From Chloroflexota bacterium (lineage in GTDB: Bacteria > Chloroflexota > Anaerolineae > Aggregatilineales > Phototrophicaceae), in contig JAPOYU010000064.1 in assembly GCA_026706395.1 (NCBI GenBank), positions 1 to 64,000 of the forward strand: DNA of 64,000 nucleotides, read 5' to 3'. The position numbers were made by a program, and so were the translations under genes. Of the stretch, positions 54,139-64,000 are shown piece by piece. The notes beneath the pieces were generated by a model, which was not told where the DNA came from, did no database searches, and saw only the letters and a program-made list of their open reading frames with translations. Each line of letters opens with the position of its first letter. The stretch's first letter is position 1.

Positions 54139-54711
54139 ATGACTATCCGCCGCATCATTGACGCCAGCTATCGCAGCGCCGTCAAGGCATTGGTCATGGG
54201 CACATCGCCGGCGGCTTTGGCCCGGGCCCGTGAACGGGCCTTCGTCAAAAGCCTGGTGCTGGAATTTCAAGCGGCCTACACAGATGACGATATCCGCGTC
54301 TTCTCGGCATATGGTCAGCGCAATTTTCGCGACTTCGGATCGGAAAAACTGCTGAGCGACATCGCGGTCGGTCGCATCGAAGAAAGCTGCGCGAGCGGGC
54401 GCGACACACAGAACTTTCTTTTCGTCGCCGCGCTATTATGGCAGATCGAGGTCGACTTTTCCCGCGAATGGCGCCATGCCATCCGCGCGGCAAACAGACT
54501 GAACTGCGGGTCCGCCGAAAACAAGCTGCTTCTTGGCGCCCGCCTGCCGCGCGGAGATGACGACTATTTGCAGACGCTTCGCGCTCCATTTACCGCCGGC
54601 GGGGGCGCTGCCCATGTGGCGCTCATCCCGCATCCAGCCGAGTGGGACGCCAGCGAGGACGCTCCGGCGGTCTGGCGCATGACCGATGGCGAGTGGGTTG
54701 AAGCGTCTTGA
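54139..54711 (+). CDS. Hypothetical protein divergent from the GIY-YIG-like array
   Basis: 190 residues, mixed helix and strand, no signal peptide or membrane helix. It begins MTIRRIIDASYRSAVKAL and ends in a proline- and acid-rich tail. I do not recognise any family. It starts about 150 bp from array member 1 on the opposite strand, so the two could share a control region. It leads a plus-strand run of exported-protein genes. Confidence 0.55.
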   Translation: MTIRRIIDASYRSAVKALVMGTSPAALARARERAFVKSLVLEFQAAYTDDDIRVFSAYGQRNFRDFGSEKLLSDIAVGRIEESCASGRDTQNFLFVAALLWQIEVDFSREWRHAIRAANRLNCGSAENKLLLGARLPRGDDDYLQTLRAPFTAGGGAAHVALIPHPAEWDASEDAPAVWRMTDGEWVEAS

Positions 54712-54748
54712 AGTTGAGGCTGTGAAGAGAATCAGCACAGGAGACAGG

Positions 54749-55735
54749 ATGTCAAAATCAAACGTGCTCTTCGTAACACTCTTGCTCGCTGCGGGCTTGT
54801 TCGCCCTATGGCGGAGTCAGACCGAAGCCATTTTGCGCGACCGGCCTGATATCAGCGCTGTTAGGATTGACGCCGAGGGCAGGCTGACGATCAGTGGCGC
54901 GCTCGCTCCGGACTGCTTCGCCGGGCCGCAAGCCCATGTCATTACCTTTCCGAACAACCTCGACATCCAACTGTATCGGGATCGTTCGTCATTGGCGGCA
55001 TGCGGCCTGCGGACGGAACAGTTTTCCCTCGAGCTGGCAAGGGCATCCGACACCGTCCCAGCAGTTCTGATTATCAATGACGGCGCCTGGGCCCGCGCAA
55101 GTGACGAGCCTGGCGGCGACGTCTCTTATGAAGCGCAGAGCCTTTTCCCGGCTCACATCGAATCCGCCCGCCTGGCGCTCGACGAGATCGGCGATCTGCA
55201 TTTGTCATTGCGCGGCGGGCAAGCGCTCGGCTGCGATCTGCCGGAGATTTACACCATGCGCCAAGCGGAGGGACGCATCCTGATCGGCGTCTTCAATGCC
55301 ATGGGCGCCGATACCGCCTGCCCCGATATGCTGGTTAATATTGACGAGACTATCAGCTTGCCCGCAACCGAATTGTCCGCTGATACGTTATTTGGGGTGA
55401 ATACCTTTCTCATTGACCGATTGGAGACAATTAACGTGAACGACAGCGACAAAGTCTTGACCAACATCTCAAGCGTGGATGTCAACGTGAATCAGGCGCG
55501 GGTCAGCCTGGACATCGCAGGCGAGCACCCAGACGGCTGCGACTTGCCCGTCCAAGTCGAGCAATCGCGCGCGGGCAATACAGTTAATGTCGAAATCTAC
55601 CGTATAGTGCCCGCCGATATGATCTGCCCGATGATCCTGCGCCCCTATCAAGGCAGGGTCCAACTGGACGGCGAATTCGAAGCGGGCAGCTACACCATCA
55701 GGGTAAATTCGCACTCGCAGACGCTTGACATCTAG
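54749..55735 (+). CDS. Exported or anchored protein of three Cys-pair beta repeats
   Basis: 328 residues. ATG 54749 has GGAGACAGG just before it and gives an N-terminal hydrophobic helix (VLFVTLLLAAGLFAL) that exports or anchors the protein. The rest is three repeats of about 100 residues, each with a GCDLP- or DCF-type Cys and, some 35 residues later, a second Cys (AACGL, TACPDM, ICPMIL), likely disulphide-bonded. I know no named family. It ends 12 bp before the DUF4139-like gene, so they are co-transcribed. Confidence 0.6.
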   Translation: MSKSNVLFVTLLLAAGLFALWRSQTEAILRDRPDISAVRIDAEGRLTISGALAPDCFAGPQAHVITFPNNLDIQLYRDRSSLAACGLRTEQFSLELARASDTVPAVLIINDGAWARASDEPGGDVSYEAQSLFPAHIESARLALDEIGDLHLSLRGGQALGCDLPEIYTMRQAEGRILIGVFNAMGADTACPDMLVNIDETISLPATELSADTLFGVNTFLIDRLETINVNDSDKVLTNISSVDVNVNQARVSLDIAGEHPDGCDLPVQVEQSRAGNTVNVEIYRIVPADMICPMILRPYQGRVQLDGEFEAGSYTIRVNSHSQTLDI

Positions 55736-55747
55736 AGGAGCAGAAAT

Positions 55748-57190
55748 ATGCGATTTCGCATCCTGGCAATTCTCGCGGCGCTATTTCTTTTCGGCTTGCC
55801 AACCGTTACTGCGCAGGAGAGCGACGATATTGCCGTTACGGTATACAACGCAGGCACGGCGCTCATCCGCGACCGGCGGACCCTGTCTCTGCAGCAGGGA
55901 GTCAATACCCTTAACTTTCGCGATGTCGCCGCCACCATCGATGCGACCTCGGTCAACTTTCGGTCGCTGACCGACCCGGACGGCGCCATCGTCCTGGAGC
56001 AGAATTACATCTACGACCTGGTCAATCTGGAGGCGCTATTGACGCGCTACCTTGACGAGACGGTCAGCATCACCGCAGCCGACGGCACGCTGTTCACCGG
56101 CGAATTGCTCAGCGGACGTCATGGCGAAGCCATCCTCCGCACAGCTGAAGGCGAGCTTCTTGTCCTGCGCCTCTACGACGCTCGCGATATCCGCTTCCCC
56201 GCCCTGCCCGACGGCTTGATCACCCGCCCGACGCTGCAATGGCTGCTGCGGAGCGCTTCCGGCGGCGAGCATCAGGTTGAGATCACCTACCTCGCCGGCG
56301 GCATGAATTGGACCGCGGACTATAACATCCTTTTAAGCGCCGACGAGACATCGCTGGATCTGCAGGGCTGGGTCACGCTGGACAATCACAGCGGCCGCGC
56401 CTACGACAATGCTCGGCTGAAACTTGTCGCGGGCGACATCCACCGGATACAGCCGGAGCCGGTCTTCGCCGAATCCAGAGCGGTCGCCCTGGACATGATG
56501 GAAGAGCAAGCGAAAACTGTGGAACAGCGGGAACTCTTCGAGTATCAACTATACGAAGTGGCGCGCCCGGTCTCCATCAAGGACAACGAGACCAAGCAGA
56601 TCGAATTTGTCAGCGGCAACGATATCGCGGCGGCGACCTTTTACGTCTTCGACGCGTCCCCACAAGTTACCGGCTATTTTTCGCCTGTTGATTATCCCGA
56701 AGGCTTCGGCTCGGGGCCCGGCGAGGTGCTGACCCACCTCGAATTCAACACCGGCGAAGAAAGCGGCTTGGGCGCGGATCTGCCGGCCGGGCGCATCCGC
56801 GTCTATCAGGCTGATGTGGACGGCGCCGGCTTGCTCATCGGCGAAGACCGCATCGACCACAGTCCCGAAGGCGAGGATGTGACCATCCTGCTGGGTAAAG
56901 CTTTCGACCTGGTCGGCGAGCGGAGGCAGACCGACTTCGAGACCGTCTCGCGCGCCGTTGTAAGAGAGAGTTTCGAGATCCGCCTGCGCAACCGCAAGGA
57001 CGGCGAAGCGGTCGAAATCCGTGTGCCGGAGCGGCTCTATCGCTGGAGCGATTGGCAGATCAGCGAAAGTTCCGCACCATTCGAGAAGCTGGATTCGTCG
57101 ACGATCGAGTTCCGCGTAACGGTGGCGCCGGGTGCAGAAGAAACGCTGACCTATACAGTGCAGTATACTTTCCCGGAAGAAGAGGACTGA
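55748..57190 (+). CDS. Secreted DUF4139-like protein
   Basis: 480 residues. A signal peptide (FRILAILAALFLFGLPTVTA) is followed by beta-rich sequence typical of DUF4139 proteins: AVTVYNAGTALIRDRRTL at the start, VEITYLAGGMNWTADYNI in the middle, and a late ETVSRAVVRESFEI. DUF4139 proteins are secreted or surface proteins without known enzyme activity. GGAG precedes the ATG. Second in a run of exported proteins. Confidence 0.75.
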   Translation: MRFRILAILAALFLFGLPTVTAQESDDIAVTVYNAGTALIRDRRTLSLQQGVNTLNFRDVAATIDATSVNFRSLTDPDGAIVLEQNYIYDLVNLEALLTRYLDETVSITAADGTLFTGELLSGRHGEAILRTAEGELLVLRLYDARDIRFPALPDGLITRPTLQWLLRSASGGEHQVEITYLAGGMNWTADYNILLSADETSLDLQGWVTLDNHSGRAYDNARLKLVAGDIHRIQPEPVFAESRAVALDMMEEQAKTVEQRELFEYQLYEVARPVSIKDNETKQIEFVSGNDIAAATFYVFDASPQVTGYFSPVDYPEGFGSGPGEVLTHLEFNTGEESGLGADLPAGRIRVYQADVDGAGLLIGEDRIDHSPEGEDVTILLGKAFDLVGERRQTDFETVSRAVVRESFEIRLRNRKDGEAVEIRVPERLYRWSDWQISESSAPFEKLDSSTIEFRVTVAPGAEETLTYTVQYTFPEEED

Positions 57191-57306
57191 GAAAGACGCC
57201 AAGCGGCTTCAAGAACGATAATATGGGCGGCCATGTTGTCGCCCGCCTGTCACTACACTGCACAACATTTAGGATTCGAGACTGTGTATATCCGAAGGAC
57301 GACAAC

Positions 57307-58518
57307 ATGAGAAGGCTGTATCTGATTTTCTTGGTCACGGTTCTTGGAACCGTAACGGCCCTCGCCCAGGATTGGCGTGATGATGCCAGCGGTCAATCGC
57401 AGTACGACTGTGGGACGGTGCGCTTGCTGGTTGCGAAGCAGGGCGACGAAGTTTACATCCGCCTCAACGACAAGGCACTAACAGTCGAAGAGTTTCATAG
57501 GCGGATAGTGCCTGCCTGCTGGACGACGACTCCTGCAGATGCTGTCGTTAGAGAAACAGTGTTAGCGGAATCAATGTTTGAGATCACCGTGGAGAACGCT
57601 GTGAATCTGCGCGAGTGCGCCGGAACCAATTGTGTTCGGATCGGCGTGGCGCAACCGGGTCAGGCATTTGAAGTTATTGGCGAGGACGGTGACTGGTACG
57701 AAATACGCCATGAAGGCGCCAGCGCCTTCATCGCCGCATGGCTGACGATGCGAGTGGTGGATGCGCCGAAAGGTCTTCTGGCCGACTTCCAGTTTCACTC
57801 GGCGGATGCGAAGTTTCTACTATATGGTCATACTGCGCGAACCGGTACCTGGTGGCTGAATCTAATGCGGCCGGATGGCGCGAATACCGATATTCAAATC
57901 GAAACGATCGTTTGGGGCGGGGACCATACGACCGGGTTCTTCGAGCATCCGGTAATCTACGGCTGGGGAGGAAATGACTGGGAGTTGTTGCCTGAGTTGC
58001 TGCCGAACGCCTCGTTCTATATCTATCTGCCGGACGATGACGAAATCCATGAGTTTCCCATTTTCGACACACCGTATGCTACCAACTACCAAATCGGTTG
58101 GAACATTGCCTCGCGGCCGGCGAACATCAGGTTTGGCACGAGGATTCGCTTGATCGTAGCGGATCGGGGGCAGGCGGATGAGGTCAAGGACTGGGCGGCA
58201 TCGGTCACGACTTCTGAACACTTAAGGCCGCCAGGGAAACCGCAGGCGCCAACGCTGACTGCCGGGAACGGGCAAGTTGAGGTCAATATCGTCGATCCCA
58301 GCTCTGGAGAGGCGCCAATCACGACTTACGAGTTGCGGTATCGTGAGGTCGGTGGAGATGTGACTCAGATAGGCAACGTCGCCATCGGCGAGCCGTACAT
58401 GATTGAGGGTCTCACGAATGACGAGACGTATGAGGTTTCGATAGCGGCTATCAATCGTGGCGGTAAGGGACCGTATTCCAACTGGGCTAGGGTAACACTG
58501 ATAGGTTCGTCCGGCTAG
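57307..58518 (+). CDS. Secreted SH3b plus fibronectin type III protein
   Basis: 403 residues from ATG 57307 (AAGGA upstream); the frame is open further back but would overlap the previous gene. It has a signal peptide (RRLYLIFLVTVLGTVTALA), an SH3b domain around residues 95-145 (AVNLRECAGTNCVRIG), a middle beta region and a fibronectin type III domain at the end (PGKPQAPTLTAGNGQVEV to NRGGKGPYSNWARV). Likely a surface-binding protein; ligand unknown. Last of the exported set. Confidence 0.72.
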   Translation: MRRLYLIFLVTVLGTVTALAQDWRDDASGQSQYDCGTVRLLVAKQGDEVYIRLNDKALTVEEFHRRIVPACWTTTPADAVVRETVLAESMFEITVENAVNLRECAGTNCVRIGVAQPGQAFEVIGEDGDWYEIRHEGASAFIAAWLTMRVVDAPKGLLADFQFHSADAKFLLYGHTARTGTWWLNLMRPDGANTDIQIETIVWGGDHTTGFFEHPVIYGWGGNDWELLPELLPNASFYIYLPDDDEIHEFPIFDTPYATNYQIGWNIASRPANIRFGTRIRLIVADRGQADEVKDWAASVTTSEHLRPPGKPQAPTLTAGNGQVEVNIVDPSSGEAPITTYELRYREVGGDVTQIGNVAIGEPYMIEGLTNDETYEVSIAAINRGGKGPYSNWARVTLIGSSG

Positions 58519-58769
58519 TTAAGGGAGAAGTCGATAGGGATGCCTGTCTTCGCGGGGGGAGGCGGGCGCCATTTGTTGCGCATATTCTAATTCTATCGGA
58601 TTAATCATAAGCTGGCGCGGAGCCCATCATGTTGCCGTGCTGGTTTTAGAACGCGATCCGTTCGCGTCGCGCTTTGGCCGCGGATGATTGAGCCTAGCGG
58701 AGGGTGGTGGCTGGATTGGCATGACCGGCCCGCGCTTGTATGTCGCGCAGAGTCTAACGGAATCGACAG

Positions 58770-60911
58770 CTAATCCGGCGTTTCGCACAGGCCGAAGCTG
58801 TCGCGCATGAAGGCCACATGAGAATCAAAGGCCTCCATATCCACCGTATCCCAGCAGCGCTCATAACTGCAGTCATTGCGCAGCACCCAGGAATTCTTAA
58901 CATCGGACAGGTCGGTCTGCAAGATGCGCAGCACCCGCCACTGAATCCGCGGATCCAGCACGGGAAAGACTACCTCCACCCGGTTTAGCAAATTGCGCCT
59001 CATCAAATCGGCGCTGCCCATCAAGACCCGCTGATGCTCGGGCGCATTGCGGAAATAATAAATGCGGCTGTGCTCCAGGTAACGCCCGACGATGCTTTTG
59101 ACGGCGATATTCTCGCTCAAGCCGGGCAGGCCCGGGCGCAAGCAGCACAAACCACGCACGATGAGATCGATCTTCACGCCGGCTTGCGACGCCTGATACA
59201 GCTTTTGAATCAGGTCGTCCTCTTCCAGTTGATTCATCTTGAAGATCAGCCGCGCATCCAAGCCCTTGCGCGCCGCTTCAATCTCGTTATCGATCAAAGC
59301 GAGCAGGCTCTCTTTTAGATACTCGGGTGCGACCAGGAGTCGCTTGTAGGCCGTCTCCGGCGCATAACCGGTCAGCCGATTGAACAAACGCGAGGCGTCT
59401 TCGGCGATTTGCTCGTCGCTGGTGAACAAGCCGATATCGGCATAAAGCCGCGCCGTGGTGGCATTGTAGTTCCCCGTGCCCAGGTGAACATAGCGCCGCA
59501 GCCCGTCCCGCTCGCGCCGGACCACCAGCGACACTTTGGCATGCGTCTTGACCGGCAGCTCCTCAACGCCGTAGATGACATGCACGCCCTTCTCCGCCAG
59601 CGCCGTCACCCACTCCAGGTTGTTCTCTTCATCGAAGCGCGCCTTCAGTTCGACCAGAGCCGTGACCTGCTTGCCATTGTCGCGCGCTTCCATCAGGGCA
59701 TCGACCACCGGCGAATTCTGGCCCACGCGGTACAAGGTCGTCTTGATCGTCAGCACATCGGGGTCGCGCGCCGCCCGCTTGAAGAAATCTTCCACCGGCG
59801 CGAATGAGTCGTAAGGATGGTGCACAATGACATCTTGCTGCCGAATGACCTCGAAGTAATCCGTCGATTGGGCAAATGGCTTCGGCGCCCGCGGCGAATA
59901 GGCCGGATCCTTCAAGCTCGGGCGGTCCACCCGCAGCAATTCAAACAGGTCGGCCGATCCCAGCTTCCCGTTGATGCGAAACACTTGTCGATTGGAAGGC
60001 ACTTCCAGCGAATCCGTCAAGCGCGAGAGCATGCGCTCGCTTATCGCCGCCGGCACGCTCAAGCGCACCACGTTGCCAAAACGCCGCTCGCGCACGCCCT
60101 GCTCGATGATCGACTTCACATCAATCAAGTCTTCATCCTGCTCATGCTCATAGTCGATGTCGGCATTCCGCAATATTCTAAAGGGGAAGGCTTCGCGGAT
60201 TTGCATGCCGGGGAAGAGATCCATCAGATAATCCGCGATGATGTCTTCCATCCACAAGAAGTGATAACCGTCCTGCTCATCCCCGGTATAGCTTTCCAGC
60301 ACATTTTCCAGCCGGACGATGCGCGGCAGCGTATCCACCGGCACCTTGACGCGGGCGAAATCAATCTCGCTCGCCATGTCGCCATTATCCCGCTCGAGGT
60401 AAACGCCCAGGTTGAGGCTCAGGTTGGAAATGAAGGGGAAGGGGCGGGCATGATCCACCGCGAGAGGCGTCAACAGCGGGAAGACCTCGGCGCGGAAATA
60501 CCAACTTATCGCATCGCGCTCGTCAGGGTTGAGGTCGCTGGTCTTGATAAAATACACGCCCTCATTTTCCAGCAGTTCGAAGACTTCCCGCCGAACCCGC
60601 CGCTGCCGGGCGATCAGCGCCGAGACCTCGTCATGTATGATCCGCAGCAACTGCGCCGGCGTCGTGCCGTCCGGCCGCGTCCGCGGATTGCTCAGCGCCA
60701 GCCGCTGAAAATAAGCGCCGACCCGCACCATATAAAACTCATCGAGATTGTTGCCCACGATAGCGATGAACTTGACCCGCTCCAGCAAAGGCGTCGTCTC
60801 GTCTTCCGCCAGCGCCAGCACCCGCTTCTGGAAATCTATCGTGCTCAATTCGCGATTGATGAAATTCTCCGGGCTCAATTCCGGCGCCCGGTCTGCCGCT
60901 GCCTCAATCAT
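58770..60911 (-). CDS. ppk: Polyphosphate kinase 1
   Basis: 713 residues, polymerising the gamma phosphate of ATP into polyphosphate at the membrane. All four PPK1 domains are present: N-terminal helices (INRELSTIDFQKRVL), head domain, and two PLD-like catalytic domains. The phosphorylated His is H457 in VKTHAKVSL, and a second conserved His is H614 in LEHSRIYYF. The length matches the family. Monocistronic. Confidence 0.95.
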   Translation of the reverse strand: MIEAAADRAPELSPENFINRELSTIDFQKRVLALAEDETTPLLERVKFIAIVGNNLDEFYMVRVGAYFQRLALSNPRTRPDGTTPAQLLRIIHDEVSALIARQRRVRREVFELLENEGVYFIKTSDLNPDERDAISWYFRAEVFPLLTPLAVDHARPFPFISNLSLNLGVYLERDNGDMASEIDFARVKVPVDTLPRIVRLENVLESYTGDEQDGYHFLWMEDIIADYLMDLFPGMQIREAFPFRILRNADIDYEHEQDEDLIDVKSIIEQGVRERRFGNVVRLSVPAAISERMLSRLTDSLEVPSNRQVFRINGKLGSADLFELLRVDRPSLKDPAYSPRAPKPFAQSTDYFEVIRQQDVIVHHPYDSFAPVEDFFKRAARDPDVLTIKTTLYRVGQNSPVVDALMEARDNGKQVTALVELKARFDEENNLEWVTALAEKGVHVIYGVEELPVKTHAKVSLVVRRERDGLRRYVHLGTGNYNATTARLYADIGLFTSDEQIAEDASRLFNRLTGYAPETAYKRLLVAPEYLKESLLALIDNEIEAARKGLDARLIFKMNQLEEDDLIQKLYQASQAGVKIDLIVRGLCCLRPGLPGLSENIAVKSIVGRYLEHSRIYYFRNAPEHQRVLMGSADLMRRNLLNRVEVVFPVLDPRIQWRVLRILQTDLSDVKNSWVLRNDCSYERCWDTVDMEAFDSHVAFMRDSFGLCETPD

Positions 60912-61072
60912 GTCGCCGCTCTAATTCCTTGCAGAACCAATAATCGTCTTAGCCCAATGATACTGTAAGATAGGCGTAATTGCGATTTTCAGCGCGCATA
61001 AGTCACCGACCGCAACCGACGCGGATGATATCGCGTATATTAAAAGAACGCATGAGACGGAGGCGAATCGGT

Positions 61073-61417
61073 ATGAAATTCAAAATCGGCGTTGGCATCG
61101 CCCTCGCATTGCTCATCGTGCTGCTGCTCCTGCCCGGCATGCTCGGCCGTCTGATCGGCCTGGTGCTCTCGCTGGCGGTATGGGCCTCCAGCGGCTACCT
61201 GGCCGGCAAACTGCTGCAAGGCCGCGGCTACGGACTGGTCGGCAATATCGTGCTCGGCATCGTCGGCGGCTTCGTCGGCTCGCTGCTGGTGACCCTATTC
61301 GGCATCACCGGCCTGGTCAAGCTGCCCTTCATCGGCGGCATCCTGGTCGGCGCGCTCGGCTCGGTTGTGGTGGTTGTCGTGGCGGGTCTGCTGGGAGATG
61401 AGGGGAGCGGGGAGTAA
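61073..61417 (+). CDS. Small glycine-rich membrane protein, GlsB/YeaQ/YmgE-like
   Basis: 114 residues with four hydrophobic helices. The segment YGLVGNIVLGIVGGFVGSLL is typical of transglycosylase-associated GlsB/YeaQ proteins; function in that family is not settled. ATG 61073 is chosen for GGAGG nine bases upstream; a longer frame from 60980 has no such signal. Confidence 0.72.
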   Translation: MKFKIGVGIALALLIVLLLLPGMLGRLIGLVLSLAVWASSGYLAGKLLQGRGYGLVGNIVLGIVGGFVGSLLVTLFGITGLVKLPFIGGILVGALGSVVVVVVAGLLGDEGSGE

Positions 61418-61464
61418 AACCTTCGCAAAGGGAACTCGCCTAGTAACTCTCATTTCACATTTGA

Positions 61465-61674
61465 TTAACTTTCGATAACATCGCGTATTTTTTTCGCGGC
61501 TTGCTGCAAACCATCTGCAAAGCCTCGCTCGTAGGCGCAATAGGCGCATTTATGCCTTCCGCTCTTACCCTCTTCACCGGCTTGACTGAATGGCAGTTGC
61601 AACATAATGTGATCAAGCGGTTCCCGGTTTCTTGCTTGTCTGTGTATGTGGCATGAATTGGTCTGTTTTGCCAT
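61465..61674 (-). CDS. Small CxxC protein behind the Dam-like methyltransferase
   Basis: 69 residues. The C-terminal half reads KSGRHKCAYCAYERGFADG, with one CxxC pair and a nearby His, suggesting a small metal-binding or nucleic-acid-binding element. It starts 12 bp after the methyltransferase stop codon on the same strand, so it is probably co-expressed and may belong to the same modification module. A restriction partner role is possible but not shown by sequence. Confidence 0.5.
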   Translation of the reverse strand: MAKQTNSCHIHRQARNREPLDHIMLQLPFSQAGEEGKSGRHKCAYCAYERGFADGLQQAAKKIRDVIES

Positions 61675-61686
61675 TTGCTCTCTCCA

Positions 61687-62854
<1,168 letters not shown>

Positions 62855-62877
62855 TCAACTACCGACGAAGGGAAAGC

Positions 62878-63909
62878 ATGGCTTCACCAAGCAAAAAGAT
62901 GCTCCTCGACTGGTATCGGCAGATGGTGCTCATCCGCCAATTCGAAGAGACCTGCCATCAGCTCTACGAGGAAAAGCGCATCACCGGCGTCTACCTGCAC
63001 CTCTACAGCGGCCACGAAGCCAGCGGCGTCGGCTCTATGGCCGCCCTGCGAAAGACCGACCACGTCATCACCGCCTACCGCGACCACGGCATCGCCCTCA
63101 TCCTGGGCATGGACCCCAAAGCCGTCATGGCCGAGATGATGGGCAAGAAAACCGGCAGCAGCGGCGGCAAAGGCGGCTCCATGCACCTGGCGTCGAAGGA
63201 CCATAATTTCTGGGGCGGCTATGCCATCGTCGGCGGCCACCTGCCCCTGGCGGCCGGCATCGCCCTCGAAGCGCGCTATAACGGCAAAGACGATGTCACC
63301 ATGACCTACGTCGGCGATGGCGCCACCAACAACGGCTATTTCCACGAATCGCTCAATATGAGCGCCATCTGGGACCTGCCCGTCATCTGGATCATCGAGA
63401 ACAACGGCTACGGCATGGGCACCGAGGTCGAGCGCGCCAGCGGCCAGACCGAGTTGCATCGCAAAGCGGAAGCCTACGGCATCAAGAGCTTTGGGCGGGT
63501 CGATGCCCAGAACGCGCTCGATGTCTACGCCGTCGCCTCGAAGGCGGTCGAATACGCGCGCAGCAACGGGCCCGCCGTCATCGAGCACGTCACTTATCGC
63601 TATCGCGGCCATGGCGTCTCCGATAAGCAGTACGACGCCCGCGAGGATATGTCGGCCGAGCTGAAAGAGTGGATGGCGACCCGCGAGCCGATTAAGATTC
63701 TGCGCGACTGCATCGAGTCGAAGTATGGCGAAGTCGGCGAGGTTCTCGCGCAGCACGAAGCCGACGCCGAGCGCATCGTGGCGGGAGCGGTCGCCTTCGC
63801 CGAAGCCAGCGAATTGCCGCGCAGCCGCCAGGAACTCCTGCAGAATACCTATGTGCCCTCGGACATGGTGCACAAAACCGCCCAGAGCATCGGCGCCGGC
63901 ATCGATTGA
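62878..63909 (+). CDS. pdhA: Pyruvate/acetoin dehydrogenase E1 component, alpha subunit
   Basis: 343 residues, the thiamine-diphosphate subunit that decarboxylates pyruvate (or acetoin) for the lipoyl complex. The TPP motif runs from GDGATNNGYFHESLN to IENNGYGMGT. SGHEASGVGS and TAYRDHGIAL are family signatures, and YRGHGVSD is the regulatory/active loop. The start of the beta-subunit gene follows 18 bp later, so the usual alpha-beta operon is present. TATACT at 62823-62828 may be its -10. Pyruvate and acetoin forms cannot be told apart from this part alone. Confidence 0.88.
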   Translation: MASPSKKMLLDWYRQMVLIRQFEETCHQLYEEKRITGVYLHLYSGHEASGVGSMAALRKTDHVITAYRDHGIALILGMDPKAVMAEMMGKKTGSSGGKGGSMHLASKDHNFWGGYAIVGGHLPLAAGIALEARYNGKDDVTMTYVGDGATNNGYFHESLNMSAIWDLPVIWIIENNGYGMGTEVERASGQTELHRKAEAYGIKSFGRVDAQNALDVYAVASKAVEYARSNGPAVIEHVTYRYRGHGVSDKQYDAREDMSAELKEWMATREPIKILRDCIESKYGEVGEVLAQHEADAERIVAGAVAFAEASELPRSRQELLQNTYVPSDMVHKTAQSIGAGID

Positions 63910-63927
63910 CCGAAGCAAGGACAGATC

Positions 63928-64000
63928 ATGGCAGCTAGAAATGTCGCCATGCGGGAAGCGATCCGCCGGGCGCTGAGAGAAGAAATGCACCGCGACGAGA
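63928..64000 (+). CDS. pdhB: E1 component beta subunit, N-terminus (cut by window end)
   Basis: 24 codons from ATG 63928: Met, Ala, Ala, Arg, then MREAIRRALREEMHRDE, the standard start of pyruvate dehydrogenase E1 beta. Spacing of 18 bp from pdhA shows an operon. The rest lies beyond the window. Confidence 0.8.
   Translation, partial: MAARNVAMREAIRRALREEMHRDE

Overview
The window is one bacterial chromosome segment, densely coded and GC-rich, with genes on both strands in short operons. There is no rRNA operon, prophage, transposase or CRISPR array. The gene set suggests a Chloroflexota (Anaerolineae-like) bacterium: SH3b-domain lipoproteins with Thr/Pro linkers, a BTAD-type regulator, PspA with a membrane coiled-coil neighbour, an AddAB-type recombination nuclease, and many uncharacterised exported or multi-pass proteins. 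This assignment is inference from gene content; no rRNA or ribosomal-protein marker is present to confirm it.

Layout. 1-139: two tRNA genes (Gly, cut by the window edge, and Pro). 0.2-2.1 kb: a degenerate histidine kinase and a NYN-domain RNase-like gene. 2.3-10.8 kb: an operon of a degenerate NERD-domain membrane protein, AddB-like and AddA-like helicase-nucleases, and a multi-pass membrane protein. 10.9-23 kb: a Nudix-like protein, two PrxQ-type peroxiredoxins, a GH78 rhamnosidase, an SH3b lipoprotein, a large membrane protein, a UMF1-type transporter with an inserted domain and homoserine dehydrogenase. 23-25 kb: PspA with a membrane/coiled-coil partner, then a VOC protein. 25-28 kb: an amino-acid ABC permease and a tandemly duplicated binding protein. 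28-33 kb: FAD oxidoreductase, OmpR-type regulator, galactonate dehydratase (dgoD), and a CPA2 antiporter paired with a PII-like protein. 33.3 kb: tRNA-Gln and a terminator. 33.4-36.7 kb: M20 amidohydrolase, aminotransferase and 2OG-Fe(II) dioxygenase in tight coupling. 37-41.6 kb: a four-gene operon of a membrane protein, selA, an M24 peptidase and ferredoxin-NADP reductase. 41.7-45.3 kb: a BTAD regulator, cyclophilin, and a more AT-rich TetR plus ABC membrane-domain pair with an inverted-repeat operator. 45.4-50.4 kb: two-domain ALDH16, N-carbamoyl amino acid hydrolase and exonuclease III.

50.4-58.5 kb is the most unusual part. Four tandem minus-strand genes encode paralogous proteins with a GIY-YIG/T5orf172-like N-terminal domain and a membrane anchor; one continues outside the membrane into SH3b domains. 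They diverge from a plus-strand run of an unknown protein, an exported protein made of three Cys-pair repeats, a DUF4139-like protein and an SH3b/FN3 protein.

58.8-64 kb: polyphosphate kinase, a small membrane protein, a Dam-like (D12 class) adenine methyltransferase interrupted at a 12-G homopolymer (candidate phase variation) with a small CxxC gene behind it, and the start of a pyruvate/acetoin dehydrogenase E1 operon.

Best candidates for undescribed biology are the membrane-anchored GIY-YIG-like array, the poly-G methyltransferase, the kinase lacking its phospho-histidine, and the antiporter/PII-like pair.
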